The notes beneath the pieces were generated by a model. The model did no database searches. It had not been told where the DNA came from and was given only the letters and a program-made list of their open reading frames with translations. From a virus, in the IMG/VR virus record IMGVR_UViG_3300020281_000037, positions 1 to 48,410 of that record: a DNA stretch of 48,410 nt. One strand, written 5' to 3'. Position numbers and translations under genes: made by a program. Within the stretch, counting starts at the first letter, position 1. Every line of letters begins with the position of its first letter. This document shows, in pieces, positions 5,400 through 11,685 of this stretch.

Positions 5400-5591
5400 A
5401 TGAAACTTACTGAAAAGCAATTAAATGAAATTCAATCTAGATTAGGTGAACTTGCTAAAATTAAAAAAACTTTACCAGATTTAGTCAATGACTTAGGTTG
5501 GGAGTTTGAAAGAATGTCCAGCTCTGGTCAGAAAACCTTAAATAAAATTGCAAAAATTGTTGGTGTTCAACCTTTCGTTGATTTTTCTTAA
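5400..5591 (+). CDS. small helical protein, unknown
   Basis: 63 aa, predicted all-helical, basic overall (LTEKQLNEIQSRLGELAKI, then LPDLVNDLGWEFERM and SGQKTLNKIAKIVGV). It is the only gene between two nearly identical promoters, so it is expressed from its own promoter. The helix-turn-helix-like arrangement raises the possibility of a small regulator, but no DNA-binding motif can be shown. Confidence 0.6.
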   Translation: MKLTEKQLNEIQSRLGELAKIKKTLPDLVNDLGWEFERMSSSGQKTLNKIAKIVGVQPFVDFS

Positions 5592-5599
5592 AAAAAGAC

Positions 5600-5628
5600 T
5601 TGACTTTGTTCTCAGAACATGGTATAGT
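5600..5628 (+). promoter_or_regulatory. sigma70-like early promoter, copy 2 of a duplicated control region
   Basis: TTGACT 5600-5605, 17 nt, TATAGT 5623-5628, followed directly by GATTCG (5629-5634) and TAAACAA, then a purine-rich leader. The spacer TCAGAACATGG matches copy 1 at 5351-5361. It drives the LPD29-like gene at 5661. Confidence 0.8.
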
Positions 5629-5660
5629 GATTCGTAAACAAGAGAAAGAGAGAGAAACGA

Positions 5661-6086
5661 ATGGCATATATTTCAACTAATGATGTTAAACATATCCGAA
5701 ATACTTTAAAGAAAGAATTTCCACAGTATAAATTTTCTGTAAGACGAGATAGTATTTACAGTGTTACTGTTTCATTTATGAAAGGCCCTTCTTTTAAAGA
5801 TTGGGAATACAGAGATAAATATACTGGCGAAATGAAAGTTGGTTCTTTAAATGATGGTGAACATCATCAGATCAATCATTTCTATACAACAGATTTCTAT
5901 GGAATAGAAAACGCAAAAATCTTAGATAAAGTTTATAGAATTATGAAAGTTGCTCCTGCTTTAAATGGTGGGAAAGCATGGTATGATAATTCAGATGCCA
6001 TGACAGATTATTTTGATACTGCATACTATATGCATATCGAAGTTGGTAAGTGGGATAAATCTTATGAAGTTATGGAGGCTGCGTAA
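5661..6086 (+). CDS. LPD29-like domain protein
   Basis: 141 aa. The N-terminal ISTNDVKHIRNTLKKEFP, then YKFSVRRDS, and the C-terminal WYDNSDAMTDYFDTAYYMH with EVGKWDKSY correspond to the LPD29 module (large polyvalent protein-associated domain 29). That module was first defined as a part of very large mobile-element proteins and also occurs as short free-standing phage and plasmid proteins. The biochemical role of the domain is not established; protection of incoming DNA or regulation of the host has been suggested for polyvalent proteins. Here it is a single domain under its own strong promoter. It overlaps the next gene by 1 nt (TAATG). Confidence 0.7.
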   Translation: MAYISTNDVKHIRNTLKKEFPQYKFSVRRDSIYSVTVSFMKGPSFKDWEYRDKYTGEMKVGSLNDGEHHQINHFYTTDFYGIENAKILDKVYRIMKVAPALNGGKAWYDNSDAMTDYFDTAYYMHIEVGKWDKSYEVMEAA

Positions 6087-6382
6087 TGAACTTAGTACAT
6101 GAAAAATTTACTGAAACTGAATATCGTAAATTCAATATAGTTTCAGACGAAACACAAATGTTTGTTAGTTATGTTTGGTCTTTTTACAATCATGTTGATG
6201 GTGTTTATCCTATTGAGGGATTGACTAAAGATATGGTTGTAGATGCAACACACAAGTATATAGCTGATCTGCGTGACGATATTACTTGGGGTGGTGGTGA
6301 CTCCTTAGATAGAGAAAGAGTACGAGATATAATCCTAGAAGATAATGATCTAGGACATGATTGTTTTTTTACAAGATTTTAA
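6086..6382 (+). CDS. hypothetical protein
   Basis: 98 aa, acidic, with no recognised motif. The N-terminal half is aromatic-rich (TQMFVSYVWSFYNHVDGVYP), and the C-terminal half reads DLRDDITWGGGDSLDRERVRDIILEDND, predicted helical. The start is coupled to the LPD29-like gene (TAATG 6084-6088), so the two are expected to be expressed together and may work together. The stop lies just upstream of the promoter at 6391. Confidence 0.6.
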   Translation: MNLVHEKFTETEYRKFNIVSDETQMFVSYVWSFYNHVDGVYPIEGLTKDMVVDATHKYIADLRDDITWGGGDSLDRERVRDIILEDNDLGHDCFFTRF

Positions 6383-6390
6383 TTATTTAC

Positions 6391-6419
6391 TTGACATACA
6401 AAACGAATCAGTGTATAAT
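6391..6419 (+). promoter_or_regulatory. perfect-consensus sigma70-like promoter
   Basis: TTGACA 6391-6396, 17 nt, TATAAT 6414-6419. The spacer ends in ACGAATCAGTG, matching the promoter at 2839 (ACGAATCGGTG). It drives the gene at 6453. Confidence 0.9.
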
Positions 6420-6452
6420 ATATGTATAATTAATGAGAGAGGAAATAATAAT

Positions 6453-6656
6453 ATGTTTGGACAACCATTACCAAAAGTTAAGTTAACACCAAAGTTTAGT
6501 TTATTTTTAAATGATGATAAGTTTGTTACTTTTACATCTGACACTTTAGCAAAGTGTAAGGCGATGGCAAAGAAACTTGGTAAACCTTGTACTGTCTATG
6601 TTGACTATGGACGTAATTTTGCCCCTATATGGTCTAAGAGAGATTGGAGTATATAA
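6453..6656 (+). CDS. small hypothetical protein
   Basis: 67 aa. The open frame extends upstream to 6357, but that part crosses the promoter at 6391; ATG 6453 follows the promoter with GAGAGG about 13 nt upstream. The protein reads FSLFLNDDKFVTFTSDTL, then AKCKAMAKKLGKPCTVYVDYG, a beta-beta-alpha-beta pattern like small DUF-type phage proteins. It has two Cys and is basic. The stop TAA 6654-6656 overlaps the next ATG. No function is recognised. Confidence 0.65.
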   Translation: MFGQPLPKVKLTPKFSLFLNDDKFVTFTSDTLAKCKAMAKKLGKPCTVYVDYGRNFAPIWSKRDWSI

Positions 6657-7072
6657 TGTCGTCCTTTAATGAAGAATATTATAAGAGTATAGGTGGTGTT
6701 TTGGAATCAAATGATTATACTGAACAATCAAATTTATTTAATGTATCTTGGGCTCTTCATGAGGGTTATAAAGATATATCAGAAAAGTTAGATGATCTTA
6801 TTCCACTTGAGGGTGCAGTTCCACAAGGGCGTTCTGTTAACAAGTGTCTTGAAAAATTTAGAGTTGCACAAAATCTAATCTATGATTTATTTAATAATGG
6901 ATTGTGTAATAGAAGATCTCATTTCAAACAGTTCTTTGGTTGGGCTCCTTATACTAGGAATAGTATAAGTCAAAATGAATTTAATTATTATGAGATAGAA
7001 TTAGAGCCTGTCTTTACAAAGATTATAATAGATGCATACAAAGAACAAAAGAATCTAGGGAATATAGAATGA
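6656..7072 (+). CDS. hypothetical protein
   Basis: 138 aa from ATG 6656 (TAATG overlap with the upstream stop; TGGAG at 6645-6649). A TTG at 6644 would add only four residues. The protein is predicted mostly helical, with LFNVSWALHEGYKDISEKLDD in the first half and CLEKFRVAQNLIYDLFNNGLC plus a basic CNRRSHFKQFFGWAPY in the second. No family is recognised. The stop overlaps the next ATG (7069-7072). Confidence 0.6.
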   Translation: MSSFNEEYYKSIGGVLESNDYTEQSNLFNVSWALHEGYKDISEKLDDLIPLEGAVPQGRSVNKCLEKFRVAQNLIYDLFNNGLCNRRSHFKQFFGWAPYTRNSISQNEFNYYEIELEPVFTKIIIDAYKEQKNLGNIE

Positions 7073-7302
7073 AAAAGTATTTTGTAAAATATAAGTATAA
7101 ATTTCCTTTAGATGCATGGGATAGGCCTGGTGGTCGATATAGTCTTGTAGACTTACCCATTCGTAGTCATAAAGTATTAACTAGAGAGGGTATTATCCTT
7201 TCTAAAAATGACGAACATGATATGTTTAAAATTAAAGACTTACATAATAAATTAATTACTGTGTGGGTTGATAAATCAGAAGTGGAGATATTAAACCCAT
7301 GA
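7069..7302 (+). CDS. hypothetical beta-rich protein
   Basis: 77 aa with many predicted strands: YFVKYKYKFPL, YSLVDLPIRSHKVL, GIILSKND, LITVWVDKSEVEIL. This suggests a small SH3- or OB-like barrel. The function is unknown. It is coupled to both neighbours by ATGA overlaps (7069-7072 and 7299-7302), so it shares the transcript starting at 6391. Confidence 0.6.
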   Translation: MKKYFVKYKYKFPLDAWDRPGGRYSLVDLPIRSHKVLTREGIILSKNDEHDMFKIKDLHNKLITVWVDKSEVEILNP

Positions 7303-7577
7303 AAAAATTATTAATTATTATAACTTTAATTATTATGGGTTGTCATCCACTCAATGCATTTGAATTGCGAATGAATAATCAAGATGCACTTAAACAACAA
7401 ATGATTGGTTTGTTATTAAACCAACTCTTTAATGGCAATCAAGTAAATGTTGGTAATACAAATATCAACAAGAATGTGATTGCAAATTGGGCTACCAACA
7501 AACATGAAAGAATGTGTTGGATTTCTCAAAAGTATAATTCCAATGGTACAATTGTAAACAAACTACAATGTGATTAA
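7299..7577 (+). CDS. small exported protein, possibly a lipoprotein
   Basis: 92 aa. MKKLLIIITLIIMGCHPLNAFE is a signal peptide. It could be cut after LNA (residue ~20) or, because IIMGC resembles a lipobox, lipidated at Cys15. The mature part is rich in Asn and Gln (NGNQVNVGNTNINKN) with two further Cys (around CWISQKY and the C-terminal QCD). It is the last gene before the 7610-7645 palindrome, so it closes the early operon. It may act in the periplasm; no family is recognised. Confidence 0.6.
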   Translation: MKKLLIIITLIIMGCHPLNAFELRMNNQDALKQQMIGLLLNQLFNGNQVNVGNTNINKNVIANWATNKHERMCWISQKYNSNGTIVNKLQCD

Positions 7578-7609
7578 TTTTTCCTTTTTGATTTCTTAAC
7601 TATAACTTT

Positions 7610-7645
7610 CCCTTTGCAGTATAAATACTTCAAAGGGATTTTTTT
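7610..7645 (+). terminator. near-perfect palindrome plus T tract (terminator-like), containing the late promoter
   Basis: CCCTTTG (7610-7616), C, AGTAT (7618-7622), AA, ATACT (7625-7629), T, CAAAGGG (7631-7637): twelve base pairs with one mismatch and a tiny loop. Seven T residues follow at 7639-7645, directly before the ATG at 7646. As RNA from upstream it would form a terminator-like hairpin. Its 3' arm contains AAAGGG (7632-7637), which fits as the ribosome binding site of the next gene. Confidence 0.75.
7620..7627 (+). promoter_or_regulatory. T4-type late promoter
   Basis: TATAAATA, an exact match to the T4 late promoter, 18 nt before the ATG at 7646. It lies in the centre of the palindrome 7610-7637. 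The start site, about 6 nt after the box, falls near 7633, so late RNA lacks the 5' arm of the hairpin. Confidence 0.85.
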
Positions 7646-8710
7646 ATGCAAACACAAAGACTATCATATTTTTCTGGTAGAGATGGATTTCTCTGGTGGG
7701 TTGGTGTTGTAGAAGATCGTATAGATCCTATGTCACTAGGAAGAGTACGAGTTAGAGTATTTGGTTATCATACATCAGATAAAACAAAACTTGCGACAGA
7801 AGATTTGCCGTGGGCGTTTTGTATTCAACCTTGTACATCTGCTTCCGCTGGTGGTGTAGGAACTTCTCCGACAGGCCCAATAGAAGGAACATGGGTAATT
7901 GGTTTTTGGAGAGATCCAGACTTTCTACAAGAACCTATGGTGTTTGGAACAATACCTGGCTATATAGGCCCTAATGGTGCTCCTCAAGGTGGAGCTCCAT
8001 ATGATTATTCACAAGATCAAAATCGTGAACCAGGCACGATAAGTGAGAACACAGTAATTGCAGATGGGGTTACATCAGAGTTTGATCTACCAGCAAGTTC
8101 TCAAGACTCTACAGTATTAGTAACTAAAGATGGTATACCAGATAAAGCAACAAACGCACCACCCTCTTCATTTATGAATACTGAAGTTTCTACGGCAGAA
8201 TTTTCTGGTGCAAGAACATATACTAAAAATGACTTTCCATTATCTACCAGAGGAACTACAACTGCAAATGCATTAAATAAATTATTACCATTTGTAAGAG
8301 ATAGGATTGCAAAAGGTATTAATAGTTTTCTTCAATCTAATAGTGGTTGGGATATAAGCATAGGTTCTGGATATAGAACAAACGCACAACAACAAGAATT
8401 GTATAACAAATATAAAGCAGGTAGAATGGGTAAAGCTGCAAAACCTGGCTTCTCTTGGCACAACTTTGCGTGTGCAGTTGATGTAACAATATTTAGAGCA
8501 GATGGTTCTTATGATGATGGAAGAAGAGGAGATAGTAACTATAAAGGAAGAGCTCGTTCTGCATTTAAAGCTTTCAATATGCAGAATAGTATTCCAAATG
8601 ATATGGGTCACTTTTATCCATCAGAGTTTCCAAAGTATCCACCAAAGGCTGTAAGGATAGGAAAGAAGTCTGTTACCAAGTATGCGAGAGAAAGAGGAGT
8701 GTCAATTTAA
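7646..8710 (+). CDS. 5: gp5-like baseplate hub/spike protein with M15 peptidase domain
   Basis: 354 aa. Residues 1-110 (RDGFLWWVGVVEDRIDP, LGRVRVRVFGYH, DLPWAFCIQP) match the gp5/VgrG OB-fold at the base of the spike. A Pro/Gly-rich linker follows. Residues ~225-340 form an M15 D,D-peptidase domain: SGYRTNAQQQELY, then S270-W-H272-N-F-A-C-A-V-D279 (the SxHxxGxAxD motif, with Ala in place of Gly), and G-H322-F-Y as the last zinc ligand. In T4 gp5 the equivalent position holds a lysozyme; here a peptide-cutting enzyme probably opens the peptidoglycan during DNA injection. It is the first late gene, expressed from the promoter at 7620. Confidence 0.85.
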   Translation: MQTQRLSYFSGRDGFLWWVGVVEDRIDPMSLGRVRVRVFGYHTSDKTKLATEDLPWAFCIQPCTSASAGGVGTSPTGPIEGTWVIGFWRDPDFLQEPMVFGTIPGYIGPNGAPQGGAPYDYSQDQNREPGTISENTVIADGVTSEFDLPASSQDSTVLVTKDGIPDKATNAPPSSFMNTEVSTAEFSGARTYTKNDFPLSTRGTTTANALNKLLPFVRDRIAKGINSFLQSNSGWDISIGSGYRTNAQQQELYNKYKAGRMGKAAKPGFSWHNFACAVDVTIFRADGSYDDGRRGDSNYKGRARSAFKAFNMQNSIPNDMGHFYPSEFPKYPPKAVRIGKKSVTKYARERGVSI

Positions 8711-10482
8711 TGGCATATGAAATAGAAGAAAGAAAAATCAAATTTGATAAACCACCAGCAAAAGGTACAGAGGTAAATCTAAAAGTTTCTACTCAACAAT
8801 CTCTTAATGGTTTTGCTGATCCTCGTTCTTTTTATCCTCGTAGAGTTAATGAAGTTGATACAAACAGACTTGCAGTAAATGATGCAACTAAACAACACCC
8901 TGTGGTCAATCTTAAAAGACAAAGAGTAGATGATCTGGTAGGAGAACCAGAAACACAGTATGCATCAAAGTATCCATACAATCATGTAAAAGAAACTGAG
9001 TCTGGTCATATCGTAGAGTTTGATGATACTCCAGGCCATGAACGTATACATGAATATCATAGGTCTGGTACTTTTTACGAAGTACATCCAGATGGTACAA
9101 AGGTTACAAAGATTATCGGTGATGACTATGAGATTGTGCATCAGAATAAAAAGTTAAGAGTAAGAGGAAATATTGAAGTCTACTGTGATGGTGATGCAGA
9201 TTTATATGTGCGTGGTTCTTTGACAGGACAGGTAGACGAGAATATAGATTTACACGCTGGTAAGAATATTAATATTCATGCTGGTAAGAATATGAGATTT
9301 TATGCAAATGACTCTATAGAGTTTACATCACAGAAAGAATTAACTGCAACATCTGTGGCAAAGATGACATTACAATCTTTAGCAGATATGAATATTAATG
9401 CAGAAGGCAATTACCTTACCAACATAAAAGGATATAGTCAAGTTCTTTCTGATAATCATATTACTTTAAATTCAAAATCTAAAATAACAGTAAAAACAAG
9501 TAGTGAGATTGATATCCTATCAACAAATGATTTGACGCTTGTGGGTGGTTCTATAAAATTAAATGATCCTAGTGATAGTGTTGGAACTGTGCAAGATGCA
9601 GAAGATACAAAATATAGAGATAGTTCTGGTGTAAATTTATATAGTGAAGGTAAAGAAGTTGACGCACCTGTAGAAGCTACAGTATTAGATGCAAAAGATT
9701 TAAGTGCATTAGCAGATGAACAATCTGTATATGGTGAAGATGATATTCCGAAATCAGATGCAGATATTAAAGCTGATGTTGCATCTGGAAATGCATTACC
9801 TTCTTCATCTTCAGATTATAGTTATAATTCTATTGATGGTAACTATAATTCGGAAAGTGCATCAAGACCATTAATATCAGTTCCAGCAGTTCCAGACTTT
9901 CCAAAAGAACATGGATATTCAACTGGACAATCAGAATTACTTTATACAGAAAACGCAAAGGTTACATCAGTAGTAAAACCTTCATTGATAAAACTTCCAG
10001 ATGATGGATCTATAGATTATAATATGTACATATCTTCCAAGTATAAACTTTCTAAACTTACACTTGCACCACCTGTAGGTCAGAAAATAAACAAAAGTAA
10101 AGAAGAAGCAGAAAAGATTATTAATAATTTAAGAGTTCTTGCAGTTAATTGTTTAGATCCATTACTTGCAGAATATCCTAAACTAAGAATTAACATGGGA
10201 TATTTTGAATCAAGGCCTGGTACATCTTCTGCACATTCATTGGGTGAAGCAGTTGACATACAGGTTGCAGATGCAAGTAAAGGAGAATACTTTGAGATTG
10301 CAATATGGATTAGAGAAAACTTACCACACGATTCTATTATATTACAATATAGAACTACTGGTTCTGGTATGCCTTGGATTCATCTTGGTTGTAAGGAGTC
10401 TGGTAATAGATCAGATATGATAACACAATACAATGGAAAAACAACAACCGAATTAGGACAGATTGCACAGTATTATGCCTAA
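8710..10482 (+). CDS. spike beta-helix protein with second M15 peptidase domain
   Basis: 590 aa. Residues ~95-300 (FDDTPGHERIHEYHRSGTFYEV, VRGNIEVYCDGDADLYVRG, then NIDLHAGKNINIHAGKN) are the gp5/VgrG-type triple-stranded beta-helix. A low-complexity Ser/Asp linker follows (~300-430). The C-terminus is another M15 domain: A-H509-S-L-G-E-A-V-D516 and P-W-I-H558-L supply the three zinc ligands. In T4, OB-fold, lysozyme and beta-helix are in one chain; here the spike is split over two genes, each with its own peptidase. AGGAG at 8695-8699; TAATG overlap with the upstream stop. Confidence 0.8.
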   Translation: MAYEIEERKIKFDKPPAKGTEVNLKVSTQQSLNGFADPRSFYPRRVNEVDTNRLAVNDATKQHPVVNLKRQRVDDLVGEPETQYASKYPYNHVKETESGHIVEFDDTPGHERIHEYHRSGTFYEVHPDGTKVTKIIGDDYEIVHQNKKLRVRGNIEVYCDGDADLYVRGSLTGQVDENIDLHAGKNINIHAGKNMRFYANDSIEFTSQKELTATSVAKMTLQSLADMNINAEGNYLTNIKGYSQVLSDNHITLNSKSKITVKTSSEIDILSTNDLTLVGGSIKLNDPSDSVGTVQDAEDTKYRDSSGVNLYSEGKEVDAPVEATVLDAKDLSALADEQSVYGEDDIPKSDADIKADVASGNALPSSSSDYSYNSIDGNYNSESASRPLISVPAVPDFPKEHGYSTGQSELLYTENAKVTSVVKPSLIKLPDDGSIDYNMYISSKYKLSKLTLAPPVGQKINKSKEEAEKIINNLRVLAVNCLDPLLAEYPKLRINMGYFESRPGTSSAHSLGEAVDIQVADASKGEYFEIAIWIRENLPHDSIILQYRTTGSGMPWIHLGCKESGNRSDMITQYNGKTTTELGQIAQYYA

Positions 10483-10801
10483 GATATGTAGAGAAGAAGA
10501 TCCGCTTAACACAGGACATACCTGTGATGCGACTAGTAAATTAGCTGCACCTTCATCAGAGGTTGCAAACACAACTGTTTTTGTTGAAGGTAAACTTGTT
10601 GCAAGAAAAGAAGATCCTACTGACTCTCATGAAATTTTAGTAGGCGATACTTGTATAGAACATACTTCAAAAATAGTTGGTACTTGTAGTCCTAATGTTT
10701 TTGTTGTAGGTAAAGCTGTTGCAAGAGTTGGAGATGGTGTTGATGCTGGATTGCCAAATGGTAAAATGACAGGTGGTGCTTCTACTGTAAGTGTAAACTA
10801 A
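10475..10801 (+). CDS. PAAR-type spike tip protein
   Basis: 108 aa from ATG 10475, which overlaps the end of the spike gene. A TTG at 10463, closer to AGGA 10455-10458, would add four residues. The protein is built from two similar halves: NTTVFVEGKLVARKEDPT and SPNVFVVGKAVARVGDGVD, each preceded by a His/Cys region (GHTCDATSK; GDTCIEHTSK). This is the pattern of PAAR proteins, which bind a metal ion at the sharp end of VgrG/gp5 spikes (T4 gp5.4). Its place after the beta-helix gene fits a complete spike assembly set. Confidence 0.85.
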   Translation: MPKICREEDPLNTGHTCDATSKLAAPSSEVANTTVFVEGKLVARKEDPTDSHEILVGDTCIEHTSKIVGTCSPNVFVVGKAVARVGDGVDAGLPNGKMTGGASTVSVN

Positions 10802-10811
10802 AGGAAATAAA

Positions 10812-11207
10812 ATGTTTGAATACAAATGTAAAGTTACAAAGGTGGTTGATGGTGATACAGTTGATGTAGACATTGACTTGGGGTTTGGTGTATGGTTAAG
10901 AGATCAAAGAGTTAGACTATATGGTATTGATACACCAGAGTCAAGAACAAGTGATCCATTTGAAAAACAATATGGAAAAGCTGCAACTGAATTTTTAAAA
11001 AAATGGTTAGATGGTGGAGATGTTACAATCAAAACTCATAAAGATGGAAGAGGAAAGTTTGGTAGAATACTTGGCGAACTGTGGGTGTTTGATACTAACG
11101 TCAATAAAAAGATGATTGAAGAACATCATGCAGTAGAATATCATGGACAATCTAAAGAAGAGATTGCAGAACAACATATTATAAATCGTAGGTATCATGA
11201 TTTGTAG
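10812..11207 (+). CDS. staphylococcal-nuclease-like protein
   Basis: 131 aa, SNase fold without a signal peptide. VTKVVDGDTVDVDIDL (residues ~7-22) is the first catalytic segment, with Asp at the calcium site. RVRLYGIDTPE follows, with the catalytic Arg and the conserved Asp-Thr-Pro-Glu, and GKFGRILGELW carries the second Arg region. A C-terminal helical part completes the fold. Catalytic residues appear present. Thermonuclease-like genes are seen beside baseplate genes in marine T4-like phages. Whether the protein is packaged in the virion or degrades host DNA late in infection is not known. It lies 10 nt after the PAAR gene in the same late unit. Confidence 0.85.
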   Translation: MFEYKCKVTKVVDGDTVDVDIDLGFGVWLRDQRVRLYGIDTPESRTSDPFEKQYGKAATEFLKKWLDGGDVTIKTHKDGRGKFGRILGELWVFDTNVNKKMIEEHHAVEYHGQSKEEIAEQHIINRRYHDL

Positions 11208-11214
11208 AAATCGT

Positions 11215-11222
11215 TATAAATA
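11215..11222 (+). promoter_or_regulatory. T4-type late promoter
   Basis: TATAAATA, exact match, 18 nt before ATG 11241. GGGAG in the leader (11229-11233) is the ribosome binding site. It drives the gp25-gp6-structural protein unit. Confidence 0.85.
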
Positions 11223-11240
11223 CAAATAGGGAGAAACGTA

Positions 11241-11684
11241 ATGGTTGCAAATCCAAATGCATTTAAAGACGCAGAGAGTACTAATGACTCTACTAGAAAT
11301 GCACAAGTATTTACTGATTTAAATTTAAATATGGTTAGGCATCCAGTTACTGGTGATATTGCAAAACTATCAAATGTAGAAGCTGTTAAAGCAAGTGTAA
11401 GAAATTTAATTAATACGAATAAAGGAGAAAGACCATTCCAACCAGATATTGGTTCTGATATTCGTAAAGCTCTTTTTGAACCAATGACAAGTGCAGTATC
11501 AAGTTCTATTAAAACATTTGTGAGAGATTTGATAGAAACCTATGAACCAAGAGCAGAATTAGTAAGTGTTGATACTACTGAGGATTTTGATAACAACACT
11601 TATAATGTTACGATAACATTCTTTTTGATAAATTCACCTAGTGGTGTTCAATCAATGAATATACTTTTAGAGAGATTAAGATAA
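11241..11684 (+). CDS. 25: baseplate wedge protein gp25
   Basis: 147 aa (T4 gp25 is 132). It contains the gp25/GPW core: FTDLNLNMVRHPVTGDIAKL near the N-terminus, the conserved NLINTNKGERPFQPDIGSDI, and Y-E102-P-R104 in the helix-strand ETYEPRAELVSV. The EPR triad links the sheath to the wedge in T4 and in related contractile systems. Together with gp6 it forms the inner baseplate. The family is sometimes called a lysozyme, but that activity is not supported for the T4 protein. The stop is followed, 1 nt later, by the gp6 start. Confidence 0.92.
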   Translation: MVANPNAFKDAESTNDSTRNAQVFTDLNLNMVRHPVTGDIAKLSNVEAVKASVRNLINTNKGERPFQPDIGSDIRKALFEPMTSAVSSSIKTFVRDLIETYEPRAELVSVDTTEDFDNNTYNVTITFFLINSPSGVQSMNILLERLR

Positions 11685-11685
11685 A

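Noticed and set aside
11241-11684. Annotation of gp25 as a lysozyme
   Set aside because: The family name is historical; the visible EPR motif and context fit the baseplate wedge, and no catalytic residues of a lysozyme can be shown.
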